Source of the DNA: Pseudorhodobacter sp. E13
Lineage (GTDB): Bacteria > Pseudomonadota > Alphaproteobacteria > Rhodobacterales > Rhodobacteraceae
Assembly: GCF_003991405.1 (NCBI RefSeq)
Contig: NZ_RPEN01000141.1
Span: forward strand, 1-47,927
Reading direction: 5' to 3'
Length of the DNA: 47,927 bases
The position numbers and the translations under genes are program-made. Positions 24,507-33,560 of this stretch are shown here, piece by piece; the first letter of the stretch is position 1; each line of letters begins with the position of its first letter. A model generated the notes under the pieces. The model did no database searches, was not told the DNA's origin, and worked only from the letters and a program-made list of their open reading frames with translations.

Positions 24507-26951
24507 CTACTGCCGGATCAGCGGCAGGTCCGCGAAGAACCCGATGGTGTGATTGGGTGCGTCTGAATAGGCATCCGGCGCGCGAACAATTTCCTGGCCA
24601 TTTTCAAGCTCGACGCTGCCCCCGGCAGTGAGCGTACCGCCTGTGATCTTGGCGGGACGATCACTGGTGACGGTGATATTGCCGGTGTCGGCCACAATGG
24701 AACCGAACTGATCGCGCAGGAACACCCAGGCGGCTTTAGAAGCCCAGAAGTTGTAAAGCCCAGCTGGGCGGGTCACCAATGTGGGCACAAGAGCGGCTTC
24801 GAGCTCAACGTCCCCTGAGATGATTTCCACGTTGCCAATGGCCAAGACAGAGCCTGCGCGGTTATAGAACTTCTCCGTAGCCTCGATCCTGACATTCTCT
24901 GAGGCGTTAAGGCGTCCACCAAAGTAAGCAACAGAGCCCTCGCCATCATAAGAACAGGTCAGAACGCAGGTCCTGCGCACATAGACCTTGCCCGAGCCAA
25001 GGCCGATGGTTTCGACGCGCAGGGCTTTGATTTCCAGATCGCCATCATTGGCATTGATATCACCGCCCTGGTTGATGAGAGAGCCGCTGGCCTCGATGCT
25101 CACGCCGTCCGTGGCTGTGATCGCCGCGAGTTGATCGGTATTCTCCAGGGTGCCGTAATCATAGGAGACGTAGGACTCGCGCTTGCGCTTGATCCAGAGC
25201 GTCCACCACTGGCGTTTGCCCTTGCGGGTGTATTGCACCACTTCGGGGTCTACGGCTCCGTTGGGCGCGTCTACTATATTGAGCACGTCCCCTTCAGCAA
25301 TGAGCTTCACATCGCCATTGGCCAGGATACGGCCACGGTTGTTCTCGATGTTCACGCCGGTGCGGATCGAAACATCGCCTCCGGCCCCAAATATGACGGC
25401 CAGGTCTTCTGCGGTGGTGTTGATCAAACTGCCTTTAACATTGAGCGTGACAGCTCCTGTGCTTTCCGTCTCGGCACTGTCCTTGAGGCCATCGACCTGC
25501 ACGCCGCCCTGGATCAGGCTGCCGGTATTGGTCAGATGACCCGCGGAGTTCACGCCGAATGTGGTCAGAATGAAGCTGCCATTCTCGGCCTTGAACTCGC
25601 TGCGTCGTGTACCTTTGGCAAGCGTGGCCTCATCGGCGGTGACCAGCAAATGGCCAAAGGCATTGGCCACTGTGCCTGTGGCAGTGAACGCTCCTTTGGT
25701 ATCGAGCTGGATCGATCCTTCCGTGGTGCCAAGCGTGCTCTCAGAAAGGCTCAGGCGCTGATCGGCACTGACCAGGAGATTGCGATGCGCGGCAAAGCTG
25801 CTGCCTGCATCGGCAAAAGTCCCTTTGGCCTGGAGCACGATATCGCCCGTGGTAGAGGTCAGGCTGGTTGTACCATCCTCGGTTATGCCAAAGCTCAGAT
25901 TGCCTTCCGAGCTCAGAAACAGGGTCTGTCCACTCAGGGCAAAATCAAGCCCGGTGAGGCCATCTCCAGTGGCCTCTGTCGCAGCCATGCTAATCGGACC
26001 CTCAGAGGCCGTGAGTGTGCTATTATCAAGCGTAATCGAACGCGCCGAGGCCGAAATCCCCGCTGGGGCCTCAATCTTGGCCCCGCTGAGATCAATCCGC
26101 CCATCGGCACTGAGGGTAAAGCTGCGCGCCGTGGCATAGCCTTCACCGGCAAAGCGCACCCCTGCGCCTTGATCGCTGACCTCGATGCCGACGCGATTGG
26201 CGCGCAATACACCGGGTCGGGTGATCTCCACCAGCACGGCCCCCTCCGAGGTGGCACCTGCGCCGGTGATATTGCCCCAGCTGAGGCCGGTATTGCCGGG
26301 CAGCACCGCACTATCAAATTCTGTGCTGGAGCTACCAGCGGCCAAGCGAATGCTGGCTCCCGCGTTTGTGCTTTCATTGGTGATCGGGCCATCAACCCGG
26401 ATCGAATGGGCAATGAGATCAATCGCATCCATCTGGCCGGACAGGCCACCGCCTTTGACGGTGATGGTGCCGCCATTCACGGTCGAGACCAAATTGTCTT
26501 GGAAAATACCCGGCGCGATCTGGCGCTGTGTGGTGGAGATTTGCCCTGTGGTGAGCGCCACGCGGCCTGTGTTCACAAAGCGGCCCCCATCAATGACGAT
26601 GCCATTGGGATTGGCCACGATAACATGGGCGCGTTGCCCCAGCACTTCGACAGGACCTTCGATGTCCGTGCGGGACGTGCCAGTGACCTCGTTGACGATG
26701 GTCCGCGCAGCTTCGGTGCGGTTGTCGAGCTGCACGCCCGGTTTGGGCACGCTGAAATCGCGGTAGCGGTTCAAGCTCACGCCATCCGATGTGGTGGGCG
26801 CAATGCCCACTGTGACAGAGCCATCGGCATTGACCACCACATTCGTGTTGGTGCTGCCGTCAGAGACGATCTGGGCAACAAGACTTGCGGGTGAAAAAGA
26901 AAAAAGGACGGCCAACGTGAATGCGCTGGCCCTAGAGGATGTTTTCTTCAA
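24507..26951 (-). CDS. second TPS exoprotein, filamentous haemagglutinin family
   Basis: With the TTG at 26951 the product is 814 residues and starts LKKTSSRASAF..., giving a clean signal peptide that ends near VAQ. The open frame continues upstream to 27137, but that part overlaps the Sel1 gene and a palindromic repeat and is unlikely to be coding. The TPS domain is clear: LNRYRDFSV, TIVNEVTGTS and VIVANPNGIVIDG (NPNG at about 114-117). The rest is beta-helix repeats with a short CVLTCSYDGEG insertion. There is no C-terminal toxin domain. It sits directly upstream of its transporter gene (4-bp gap). Likely a surface-bound or released adhesin. Confidence 0.85.
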   Translation of the reverse strand: MKKTSSRASAFTLAVLFSFSPASLVAQIVSDGSTNTNVVVNADGSVTVGIAPTTSDGVSLNRYRDFSVPKPGVQLDNRTEAARTIVNEVTGTSRTDIEGPVEVLGQRAHVIVANPNGIVIDGGRFVNTGRVALTTGQISTTQRQIAPGIFQDNLVSTVNGGTITVKGGGLSGQMDAIDLIAHSIRVDGPITNESTNAGASIRLAAGSSSTEFDSAVLPGNTGLSWGNITGAGATSEGAVLVEITRPGVLRANRVGIEVSDQGAGVRFAGEGYATARSFTLSADGRIDLSGAKIEAPAGISASARSITLDNSTLTASEGPISMAATEATGDGLTGLDFALSGQTLFLSSEGNLSFGITEDGTTSLTSTTGDIVLQAKGTFADAGSSFAAHRNLLVSADQRLSLSESTLGTTEGSIQLDTKGAFTATGTVANAFGHLLVTADEATLAKGTRRSEFKAENGSFILTTFGVNSAGHLTNTGSLIQGGVQVDGLKDSAETESTGAVTLNVKGSLINTTAEDLAVIFGAGGDVSIRTGVNIENNRGRILANGDVKLIAEGDVLNIVDAPNGAVDPEVVQYTRKGKRQWWTLWIKRKRESYVSYDYGTLENTDQLAAITATDGVSIEASGSLINQGGDINANDGDLEIKALRVETIGLGSGKVYVRRTCVLTCSYDGEGSVAYFGGRLNASENVRIEATEKFYNRAGSVLAIGNVEIISGDVELEAALVPTLVTRPAGLYNFWASKAAWVFLRDQFGSIVADTGNITVTSDRPAKITGGTLTAGGSVELENGQEIVRAPDAYSDAPNHTIGFFADLPLIRQ

Positions 26952-26984
26952 CCGGATACAGGAGAATGCTGTCTCCCCCTGTGA

Positions 26985-27040
26985 TCGAACGCGTTTCCTG
27001 TTCCATCCTGAATTCAATGGAACAAAACACGCTCTAGAAC
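26985..27040. repeat. palindromic intergenic repeat, copy 1
   Basis: The sequence TCGAACGCGTTTCCTGTTCCA...TGAATTCAATGGAACA...CGCTCTA is partly palindromic (TGTTCCAT / ATGGAACA around GAATTC). It recurs in opposite orientation at 29260-29312. It lies between the Sel1 gene and the second exoprotein gene, in the longer open frame of the latter. Similar GAGCG...GAATTC...CGCTC elements are common as repeats in alphaproteobacterial intergenic regions. Confidence 0.65.
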
Positions 27041-27084
27041 TTAGTCCCAAACGAGGGGCACGGGCACCAAACACAGCCATGGCA

Positions 27085-27912
27085 TCAGTTGCTGCGTGCT
27101 TCAGCGGCCCTGGCCTCGGCCGCTGCGATCCAGTCACGGGCCGCTTTCTGGGCCTGGGTGATTTCCTCTGAACTCAGATCGGCTTCGATGCGATCTCGCA
27201 GGGCAGGAGCGTCTGGGTGCGCTCGGGCCGCGGCGATATTGGCATAAGTATAGGCTTGCAGCTTATCCGCTTCCGTGCCGGTGCCTGTTTCCAGGGCGAG
27301 CGCCACCTCATAGAGACCCATCGGGTTGCCTTGCTCAGCTGTGGTGGAAAAGAGTTCGTAAGCCCTGGCCGCATCGGCTTCGACACCATCACCGGTCTTA
27401 TAGGCAAGACCAAGGAAGTTCGTGGCCGCGATATGCCCTTGTTCTGAGGCTTGCTGCCAGTACGCGCGGGCTTTGGCCGGGTCCTTGGCAACACCTTTGC
27501 CATCGCCATAGGCTGCGCCGCAATTGAATTGCGCATTGGCCTCGCCGGCATCAGCGGCTTTGCAGATAAGCTCTGCCCCTTGCGCATAGTCTCGGATCAC
27601 CCCCTGGCCATCGAGATACATCAGCCCCAGGCGGTTCTGTGCCAGAGCGCTGTCCTGAGCGGCGGCGACCTTAAAAAGCTCAGCGGCTTGCGCAATATTT
27701 GCCTGCGTGCCCAACCCAAGCTCAAACATACGGCCCAGGTAAAACGCGCCGTCCGCATTGCCTTCGTCAAAGCTCGCTTGGAACTCGCGTGCAGCGGTTT
27801 GTGCATCGCCGACTTCAAGAGCCGCAATCCCTGCAGGAATGTCCGCCAAAACAACACCCGCGCTCAGCACAGAAAACCCGATAACCAATGACAAACGCGA
27901 GATAATTTGCAT
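27085..27912 (-). CDS. periplasmic Sel1-repeat protein
   Basis: The 275-residue protein has a signal peptide (MQIISRLSLVIGF..., cleavage near VLA/D at about 24). About five Sel1-like repeats follow (for example GAFYLGRMFELGLGTQ, AQNRLGLMYLDGQGV, ATNFLGLAYKTGDGV), each a two-helix hairpin. Sel1 proteins are scaffolds for protein-protein contacts. It is first in the leftward run Sel1 - exoprotein - transporter and may assist exoprotein folding or regulation in the periplasm, but a palindromic repeat in the gap could separate transcription. Confidence 0.88.
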   Translation of the reverse strand: MQIISRLSLVIGFSVLSAGVVLADIPAGIAALEVGDAQTAAREFQASFDEGNADGAFYLGRMFELGLGTQANIAQAAELFKVAAAQDSALAQNRLGLMYLDGQGVIRDYAQGAELICKAADAGEANAQFNCGAAYGDGKGVAKDPAKARAYWQQASEQGHIAATNFLGLAYKTGDGVEADAARAYELFSTTAEQGNPMGLYEVALALETGTGTEADKLQAYTYANIAAARAHPDAPALRDRIEADLSSEEITQAQKAARDWIAAAEARAAEARSN

Positions 27913-27988
27913 GTGTAACTTCCTTCAATCGACGTGGCGCTGTTAAACGGATGAATTATCGGAAATAGCCTTCACCCGCAATCAAAAC

Positions 27989-28261
27989 CTAACTCTCACT
28001 GGCGCGATACCCGCGCTTGTGTTTCTGGTTGGCAATATCCGCCAGGGCATCAACTGCCTGGCCTTCATCTGAATGGTGATCAATGCGCAGCTGGCCGGAG
28101 CTGCCGACGCGCCCCCATTCCCGCACAAGACTGGCCCCACCGAACAGATCGCGCTGCACAGTCATCAGATAAAACCGGCGCATGTTCTTTGCTGGATCAA
28201 CCCGGCGCAGATGCAGCCGATCGGGGAAGATGTCAAACTGAGGGTCGTCAAATTCCATCAA
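27989..28261 (-). CDS. WGR-domain protein
   Basis: The 90-residue protein is a stand-alone WGR domain: LHLRRVDPAKNMRRFYLMTVQRDLFGGASLVREWGRVGSS..., with the Trp-Gly-Arg triplet at about 49-51. WGR domains bind DNA or DNA ends in PARPs and occur alone in many Rhodobacterales. Its start overlaps the stop of the upstream gene by four bases, so the two are translationally coupled. Confidence 0.88.
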   Translation of the reverse strand: MMEFDDPQFDIFPDRLHLRRVDPAKNMRRFYLMTVQRDLFGGASLVREWGRVGSSGQLRIDHHSDEGQAVDALADIANQKHKRGYRASES

Positions 28262-28914
28262 TGCACTATGTCCGGTTTTTCGGCCCTATAGGTCTCAAGC
28301 AGATGCGCCCGTGCGGCCTTGCAGGACTGGATCACAGTATTGATCTCTGTTTCCGCGATACGGGTCAGCTCACGGATATGCTTCAGGGTCTCACCCAGAC
28401 TGTCCGTGCTGGCCGGGGCGGGTGGACATGCGCAGAGCTCGTGAGTGCCCGCCATCATGGCGCGTATCTCGGACAGGTTCCCCACGGCTTTATGCGCTGT
28501 TTCGGGGAATTCCATGTAATCCTTCCCCGCGAACAGGCCTTCGATAAAGCCATCCAGCTCCTGGCGGCGGAATTTTGATAACCGGGCCAGATGCTCATAG
28601 CTGGGCGGGGCAGCCTTGATCCGTGTCAGTTGAAACGGATTCTGACGCTTCTGATGTTTGCTCAGACCGTTCCAGAGCCCGCCCATCAGCCCACTCACAA
28701 GCAGGCGGGCATCTTCCGTATCTTCGAACTCGGGGAGTTCTCCACCCCAAAGCGCTTTGATTTCCTGCATGGGCGTTGCGGCCATGTCCGGCGTCGCGAT
28801 ATTGCCCATGAACCGCGCCCGCACCTCATGGAAGCGCAATGGGCAGTTGTGCTTTTCCAAAAGCACCTTGAGAACCTGGTCACTCAGACGATCAAGCTTC
28901 GATGCTTTGGCCAT
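28258..28914 (-). CDS. hypothetical protein coupled to the WGR gene
   Basis: This 218-residue soluble protein has helical character (LDRLSDQVLKVLLEKHNCPL, FRRQELDGFIEGLFAGKDYMEFP) and a Pro-rich linker near CACPPAPAS before a C-terminal helix bundle. It resembles no enzyme I know. The four-base overlap with the WGR gene suggests joint function, perhaps a DNA-associated complex. Confidence 0.75.
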   Translation of the reverse strand: MAKASKLDRLSDQVLKVLLEKHNCPLRFHEVRARFMGNIATPDMAATPMQEIKALWGGELPEFEDTEDARLLVSGLMGGLWNGLSKHQKRQNPFQLTRIKAAPPSYEHLARLSKFRRQELDGFIEGLFAGKDYMEFPETAHKAVGNLSEIRAMMAGTHELCACPPAPASTDSLGETLKHIRELTRIAETEINTVIQSCKAARAHLLETYRAEKPDIVH

Positions 28915-29057
28915 TTCACCGGAATTCTCCCTTTGACGGTTGTGGCAGATGTGTCCTGCGCCACGGTTTTAAGAAAATCTTGTGGATAACCAGATCGCAA
29001 GACTTGGACTCTCAAATTATCCCGCTACGCTCGCCATAAGCAAGCAGGGGGAATGCA

Positions 29058-29234
29058 ATGCTGCCGAAAAACTCACGAGACGCCACCTGTGTGTGGTGCG
29101 GTGCTGATGCACCGGACGAAACCGCCGGGTGCGGCAACTGCGGGGAAAGCGCTCCGCCGCCGCCCAATCGTCAGGCAAATCGTACCAACCCGGTTTTCAA
29201 ATCCTGTCGCTCAGGAAACATGCAGGCTGCATGA
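29058..29234 (+). CDS. short zinc-ribbon ORF, possibly truncated
   Basis: The 58-codon frame contains CVWCGADAP...CGNCGE near its start, a CxxC...CxxC zinc-ribbon signature, then a Pro-rich stretch. AGGGGGA lies 6 bp upstream of the chosen ATG. Zinc ribbons of this type usually head longer proteins, and the frame stops shortly before the palindromic repeat copy 2, so it may be a broken gene. Confidence 0.45.
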   Translation: MLPKNSRDATCVWCGADAPDETAGCGNCGESAPPPPNRQANRTNPVFKSCRSGNMQAA

Positions 29235-29648
29235 GCCACGGCAGCAAACGCCCCGTGAATTAGAGCGCGATTCGATGTATTGAATTCAGACTGGAACAGG
29301 AAACGCGTTCGAGCGTAGACAGAGGCCGCGTTCTCTTGTTTTTGAATGAACAAAACAACCTCTAATGCGGGCTGGCTTCGCGTACTTTCTTGCTTGAATG
29401 AGGCGTCCTTCGCGGCACGGCAGTGCCTCGAACGCGAACTCAGCCAACCAAGACTCCATGATCCTGGGAACTGTGGTGAACCAGCCGCCGCGCAAGGGGT
29501 CTCTTCCGTGGGCCGACCGGGGTCTACCCTTGGCGCTACAGTACGAGACTGACCCGCCATCCTGCTGGATTGCTTGGGCAGACGTCGAACCGCCGCGCGT
29601 GTCACAAAATGCGCCAATTCGATTTGGCCGTCCGAGCGATCCTACGCT
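29235..29648. other. non-coding stretch with palindromic repeat copy 2
   Basis: About 410 bp without a supported gene. It holds the second palindromic repeat (29260-29312) and then sequence with no recognisable feature. Frames here are short and lack ribosome binding sites. A remnant of a lost gene is possible. Confidence 0.4.
29260..29312. repeat. palindromic intergenic repeat, copy 2
   Basis: TTAGAGCGCGATTC...ATTGAATTCAG..TGGAACAGGAAACGCGTTCGA matches the complement of 26985-27040 along most of its length, including the run TGGAACAGGAAACGCG. The two copies lie in opposite orientation 2.2 kb apart, on either side of the Sel1, WGR and hypothetical genes. Confidence 0.65.
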
Positions 29649-30641
29649 ATGATGCGGGTGATGAACTTTGTCTCAAATCGATTTCGGATTACAGGCGCGC
29701 TTCTGAGCGTCTTTGGCCTTGTTGTGGGTGCAACGGCTTCGGCCCTTTCCTGGGACGAAGAGATTGTGGCAGGCAGCACGTCCATTAAGGCCGCGCATAT
29801 GCACGAATTGCGCGGCGCTATCGAGGCAGTGGACGCCAAGATCAAATGGCAGGATGGATCGGGCAACGACATTTACTATGCTGACGGTCAAGTGGGCATT
29901 GGCACGGCCACGCCCAATGTCGCTCTACAGATCACAGGCAACGAGGCGGCGCGGATTGTCAGCGCCACGCAGAATGTTTCCAATGCCAGTGCCGAGGATG
30001 TGGGCGCATCTTCTACCGTGCAGAGCAATGGGGCCGGTGTTTCACTCACGGCCTTTGGCAGTAATGCCACGGGGAGCTATCGTGCCTTGCCAAAGTCAGG
30101 CGCCGTGTTTTTGCGATCCGTCAGCAATCCCGCGCCATCTGCGTTTCTCATCGGGACCGGCGGCAATGTGCCCCTGCGCTTCTTCACCAATGACTATGAG
30201 CGCATGACCGTCACCTCAGGCGGCAATGTGGGGATCAACACCACAAATCCCACTGAACGGTTGCATGTAAATGGTGGTGGCCTGTTCAGTGGCGATCTGC
30301 AGGCCCGCAGCTTGGATGTGGATTGGGGCGTGGATGTGGGTCGCGATTTAAATGTGGGTTATGGGGCGACTATCAATTACGGACTTGATGTCGGCTATGG
30401 TCTGACGGTCGGGTATGGGGCGACCATCAACTACAATCTGATCGTCAATCGAAGGATCGGTGTAGGAACGGCCACTCCGGCAGAAAAACTCCATGTTGTG
30501 GGAAATGCTCAGATCGACGGCACCCTGAAGCTGGGCACGCATCATATCTGCCAGGCTGACGATGAAGGAAAACTGCGTTACACGGGCGGTCGGGTGTCAT
30601 TCTGTGATGGGAGTGCCTGGCAGCTCCTGGCGATTGAATAG
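29649..30641 (+). CDS. secreted tail-fibre-like surface protein
   Basis: The start was placed at ATG 29649 (MMRVMNFVSNRF). The 330-residue product has a signal peptide ending near ASA. Three copies follow of the phage tail-fibre/endosialidase-chaperone motif VGIGTATPNVALQITG, VGINTTNPTERLHVNG and IGVGTATPAEKLHVVG. Between the last two lies a run of short repeats (DVGRDLNVGYGATINY, DVGYGLTVGYGATINY) likely to form a narrow beta-solenoid. Two cysteines near the C-terminus may form a disulphide. It is probably a trimeric surface fibre; the final chaperone domain is absent. Confidence 0.75.
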   Translation: MMRVMNFVSNRFRITGALLSVFGLVVGATASALSWDEEIVAGSTSIKAAHMHELRGAIEAVDAKIKWQDGSGNDIYYADGQVGIGTATPNVALQITGNEAARIVSATQNVSNASAEDVGASSTVQSNGAGVSLTAFGSNATGSYRALPKSGAVFLRSVSNPAPSAFLIGTGGNVPLRFFTNDYERMTVTSGGNVGINTTNPTERLHVNGGGLFSGDLQARSLDVDWGVDVGRDLNVGYGATINYGLDVGYGLTVGYGATINYNLIVNRRIGVGTATPAEKLHVVGNAQIDGTLKLGTHHICQADDEGKLRYTGGRVSFCDGSAWQLLAIE

Positions 30642-30813
30642 CGCAAGTATTCTGCCAGACGCCGCCCGCTTTGGCTGACCCGACCACAAACTGGGGGATT
30701 TGCTGTCGGGTCGCCGAGCAGTACCGCGCCCCTGCTGCATCGGGCGCAAATGCGACGTAACAAGAGATCCTCACAGGATGCAACAGTTTGTTGTGTCCTC
30801 GCGCGCGCATGCC

Positions 30814-31257
30814 TCAGGATGTGGTATCGTCATCATCCTGATCGGTCTTGATGAAAAACACCCCATGCTCAGCAAAGCTCACAAAGATGGCCTGAACCGC
30901 TGCCGTGCCAAAACCGGCTGCAATTTGCTGGTCAATGGCCCGCGCCACGTCCTCGCTTGATTGCTGTTGGAACATTTCCCGATGCCGGGCGGTGAGCGTG
31001 GCGCGCATCAGCTGATCAAACTCCCCCTCTGAAAACGCCGGAAAGGGCGTGTCGGATGGGGTGATTGTTTCGAAGCCCATTTCAATGCATTGATGATATA
31101 CCGCCTCGGACATACGCGTAAAAAGCAGGTCATCCGCCAGCGATTTCGCGTAATGGCCGATCAGGCTGAAATCGGGTGCAATATCAGACGGGATGTCGTT
31201 CAAGGATCCTTTCCTTTCCAGATAGATGCGGTCTTTGCCAAAGCGGAGGCGGAACAT
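30814..31257 (-). CDS. hypothetical protein
   Basis: This 147-residue soluble protein (MFRLRFGKDRIYLERKGS...) has mixed helical character (MSEAVYHQCIEMGFE, LMRATLTARHREMFQQQSSEDVARAID) and a very acidic end (DQDDDDTTS). There is no motif I recognise. It is co-directional with the CHAT-kinase-phosphatase genes but 330 bp from them. Confidence 0.6.
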   Translation of the reverse strand: MFRLRFGKDRIYLERKGSLNDIPSDIAPDFSLIGHYAKSLADDLLFTRMSEAVYHQCIEMGFETITPSDTPFPAFSEGEFDQLMRATLTARHREMFQQQSSEDVARAIDQQIAAGFGTAAVQAIFVSFAEHGVFFIKTDQDDDDTTS

Positions 31258-31585
31258 CGGGTATGTCCTGTTTTTTTCTGAGCGCCCTGCGTTGCCTTAC
31301 CGCGGTTGGGCTTCAGATCTTTGCCCCCGACGGCGCGGTTGCTCTGGTGATTCAGAATAAGCCGTTCGTTTAAAGGGGTAAACTCAAATGTCGCGCTGGC
31401 CTGATGTGCTTTGCGGAACGCTTGAGTACTGACCACTTTCCGGGCTCGCTGTTGGAGTGTCGGTGCGAAGGAACACTGAACCAGAATTTTCAGTTGAGGC
31501 CGCCTCATGGCTTCCGGTCAAACCTGCCGCTGTGCGTTGTTCAGTTTCGTGCTACGGCAATTTCTGCCCCGTTTAAAACGTTCGA
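31258..31585. other. gap downstream of the CHAT gene
   Basis: About 330 bp. A leftward 102-codon frame at 31200-31508 (TFEFTPLNERLILNHQSNR...) overlaps the next gene start and has no clear ribosome binding site. It may be a degraded or unrecognised small gene. No terminator or repeat stands out. Confidence 0.3.
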
Positions 31586-33535
31586 TCACGTCTCAAAACA
31601 CACCAGACCCGCCCAATCGAAGGTCGATGGTGCCTTTTTGGTTTTGGAGGATAGCCCTGTCTCTGTCCAGCGTAGCGTGCTCTGTGTGTTGGGAGCATTT
31701 GCAGTATGGAAGCGCTTTTGTGCGTGATGTAACGCGCGTTTTGCATTCGGGTACGTCAGCAGCTCTTCATAGAACAGGGTGGCAAGGCGCGCGGCGGACG
31801 CATCTGACAGGGGCCAGAGCGCGGCTACAACGTCACCGGCCCCGGCCTCAAGAAAGCTGCGTGCGAGGGACGCAGGATCAAAGCCGTTTTCCCAAACATC
31901 CGATAAGCCGGTTTCGCAAGCGGCCAAAAACACGAGTGCGCCGTGCGACAGGCGAGAATGGCCGGTGATTTCGCCTGCGGTAAGGATGGCTCGATTGCGC
32001 AGGACTATCCCGTCAGCATCGCCGTCCGACCAGTGGAACCGGCCATGGGTGGCGAAGTGCACGTGGGAATAGGTCTCACCATTGCCAAGCGCCTTGAGCA
32101 CCCGATCCTTTGTGGCCTCCTCCCCGATCAAAACGGTGCTTTGTGGGAATTGAGCGGTGATGGCCAGGGCTTCAGCCCGTGCAAATGGCAGGTTGTCGTC
32201 TGGGTCGGCTACCATGAGGATGTTTGCAGGCATCAGGTCTCTTGAATGCCGCTCTCTTGGAGACGCGGGAATTTTGTTGCTGACGGGCAAAGCAAGGCAA
32301 AGTGGCCCGGTGTCAGAGAGAGGCACGAGGTGTACTGGCAAGTGACCCAGCAGGTTGGTGCGCGTGAGCGTGAGAGAATTCAGTGTGCCGGAGCGGATCA
32401 GGTGTTCGATGCGGCGCAGAACCGGTGCTATGGCTCGCGCCAGCTTTTTGGTGGTCACATCGATGATGGTACCAAAACCCGCTTCCTGGTTTTCCACCAG
32501 GACCGTGAGATAGGCTGGCAACCAGGTGTCTTCGCCTTTGGCAAGCAAGGTGAGCAGGCCATTGCGGGTCAGCTCTGGCAGATCGAAGCGTTCGTGGGTT
32601 TCTCCCAGCCGCAGAAACGCCTGTGTCGGAAAATCCAGTGGCGGAACAATGAAAATGAGATGCGCTTCCCCGGGCACAAGGGGGTGAGGGGGTGGCGCGT
32701 CCGGGACTGCACGTTTGAGAAGCAGTTCGGAACGCTCCAAGGCGGCGTGGTCTCCAGCGGTGCGCGCCAGTATGAGCACGCAGAGCGACTGGATTTTGTC
32801 AAAGAGCGTCGTGATGTCGGCTTGGGCGGAGGCCAGATGATCGTTGCGAACGCAATCGAAGAGGTCATCGAATTGTGCAATGAGCGCTGCGGCACCGCGC
32901 CAGTCTCCTAGAAGCGAACGAAGGACGATTTGATTGCTGAGAATTCGCAATCGCTCGGGTTCGGCATCGTGTTGTTCGAGCTCTGCCAAGGCACTGGCGA
33001 AGGCTGTTTCGGCGTTTCTGAGGCCGCCCGGGTCGTTGGGGTTTCGGGCGATCCAGGCCGCGCCCAGATCATTGTAGATCGACGCCGCCAATCCGTGTCG
33101 AACATCCGGTGGCAGGGATTTTCCGAGGATTTCGCCGGTGTCTTCGTAGTCGGCCAGAACAAGCGCCAAGGCATCCACGGTGTCGGCTGATTGTTTGGGC
33201 TTCTTTTCCAAAGCGAATTCGGTGTAGGCGATGCCGAGCCTTCTGAGATCATCGCCGATCAGGGCCAGTTCCACATTCGCGGATTTGTGTTGGCGTGCTT
33301 CTGAGAGAACGCCGAGCGCGGTTTCGATCTTGTGTGGGGTGAGCCAGTTGGAATGCGCGATGATCTGGAATTTCAATTCCAACAGCGGGCCGGCTTCATC
33401 GGGGGCCAGCCCGCGCTCAAGAATGCCATCGATCAGTTCCAGCTTCTGGTTTTCGGCCGCTTCGGAAACGCTCGGAGCATTGAGCCAGTCGAACACATCT
33501 CCGATGGTCACCTCGATGTTGTCGTTGTCGCTCAT
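31586..33535 (-). CDS. CHAT-domain cysteine peptidase with helical repeat N-terminus
   Basis: The start was chosen at ATG 33535 (MSDNDNIEV), with AAAGG 8 bp upstream. Residues 1-400 are helical, TPR-like repeats. The C-terminal CHAT domain shows the catalytic His in VHFATHGRFHW (about 495) and Cys in FLAACETGLSD (about 538). CHAT proteases are caspase-like enzymes used as effectors in bacterial conflict and programmed-death systems. The gene lies 25 bp downstream of the kinase gene, in the leftward operon phosphatase - kinase - CHAT. Phosphorylation-dependent activation of proteolysis is a plausible but unproven arrangement. Confidence 0.9.
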   Translation of the reverse strand: MSDNDNIEVTIGDVFDWLNAPSVSEAAENQKLELIDGILERGLAPDEAGPLLELKFQIIAHSNWLTPHKIETALGVLSEARQHKSANVELALIGDDLRRLGIAYTEFALEKKPKQSADTVDALALVLADYEDTGEILGKSLPPDVRHGLAASIYNDLGAAWIARNPNDPGGLRNAETAFASALAELEQHDAEPERLRILSNQIVLRSLLGDWRGAAALIAQFDDLFDCVRNDHLASAQADITTLFDKIQSLCVLILARTAGDHAALERSELLLKRAVPDAPPPHPLVPGEAHLIFIVPPLDFPTQAFLRLGETHERFDLPELTRNGLLTLLAKGEDTWLPAYLTVLVENQEAGFGTIIDVTTKKLARAIAPVLRRIEHLIRSGTLNSLTLTRTNLLGHLPVHLVPLSDTGPLCLALPVSNKIPASPRERHSRDLMPANILMVADPDDNLPFARAEALAITAQFPQSTVLIGEEATKDRVLKALGNGETYSHVHFATHGRFHWSDGDADGIVLRNRAILTAGEITGHSRLSHGALVFLAACETGLSDVWENGFDPASLARSFLEAGAGDVVAALWPLSDASAARLATLFYEELLTYPNAKRALHHAQKRFHTANAPNTQSTLRWTETGLSSKTKKAPSTFDWAGLVCFET

Positions 33536-33560
33536 CCGCCGCACCTTTCATACGCCGAGC

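Noticed and set aside
25131-26894. 587-codon frame on the plus strand opposite the second exoprotein gene
   Set aside because: The minus-strand reading encodes a clear TPS domain with NPNG and beta-helix repeats. The plus-strand product is an Ala/Gly/His-rich antisense artefact of high-GC codon usage.
26952-27137. 62-residue N-terminal extension of the second exoprotein
   Set aside because: It overlaps the Sel1 gene and a dispersed palindromic repeat. A TTG start just downstream gives a standard signal peptide, although that TTG lacks a strong ribosome binding site.
31200-31508. 102-codon leftward frame between the hypothetical gene and the CHAT gene
   Set aside because: It overlaps the start of the neighbouring gene, has no convincing ribosome binding site and no recognisable domain. 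Kept only as a note in the gap entry.
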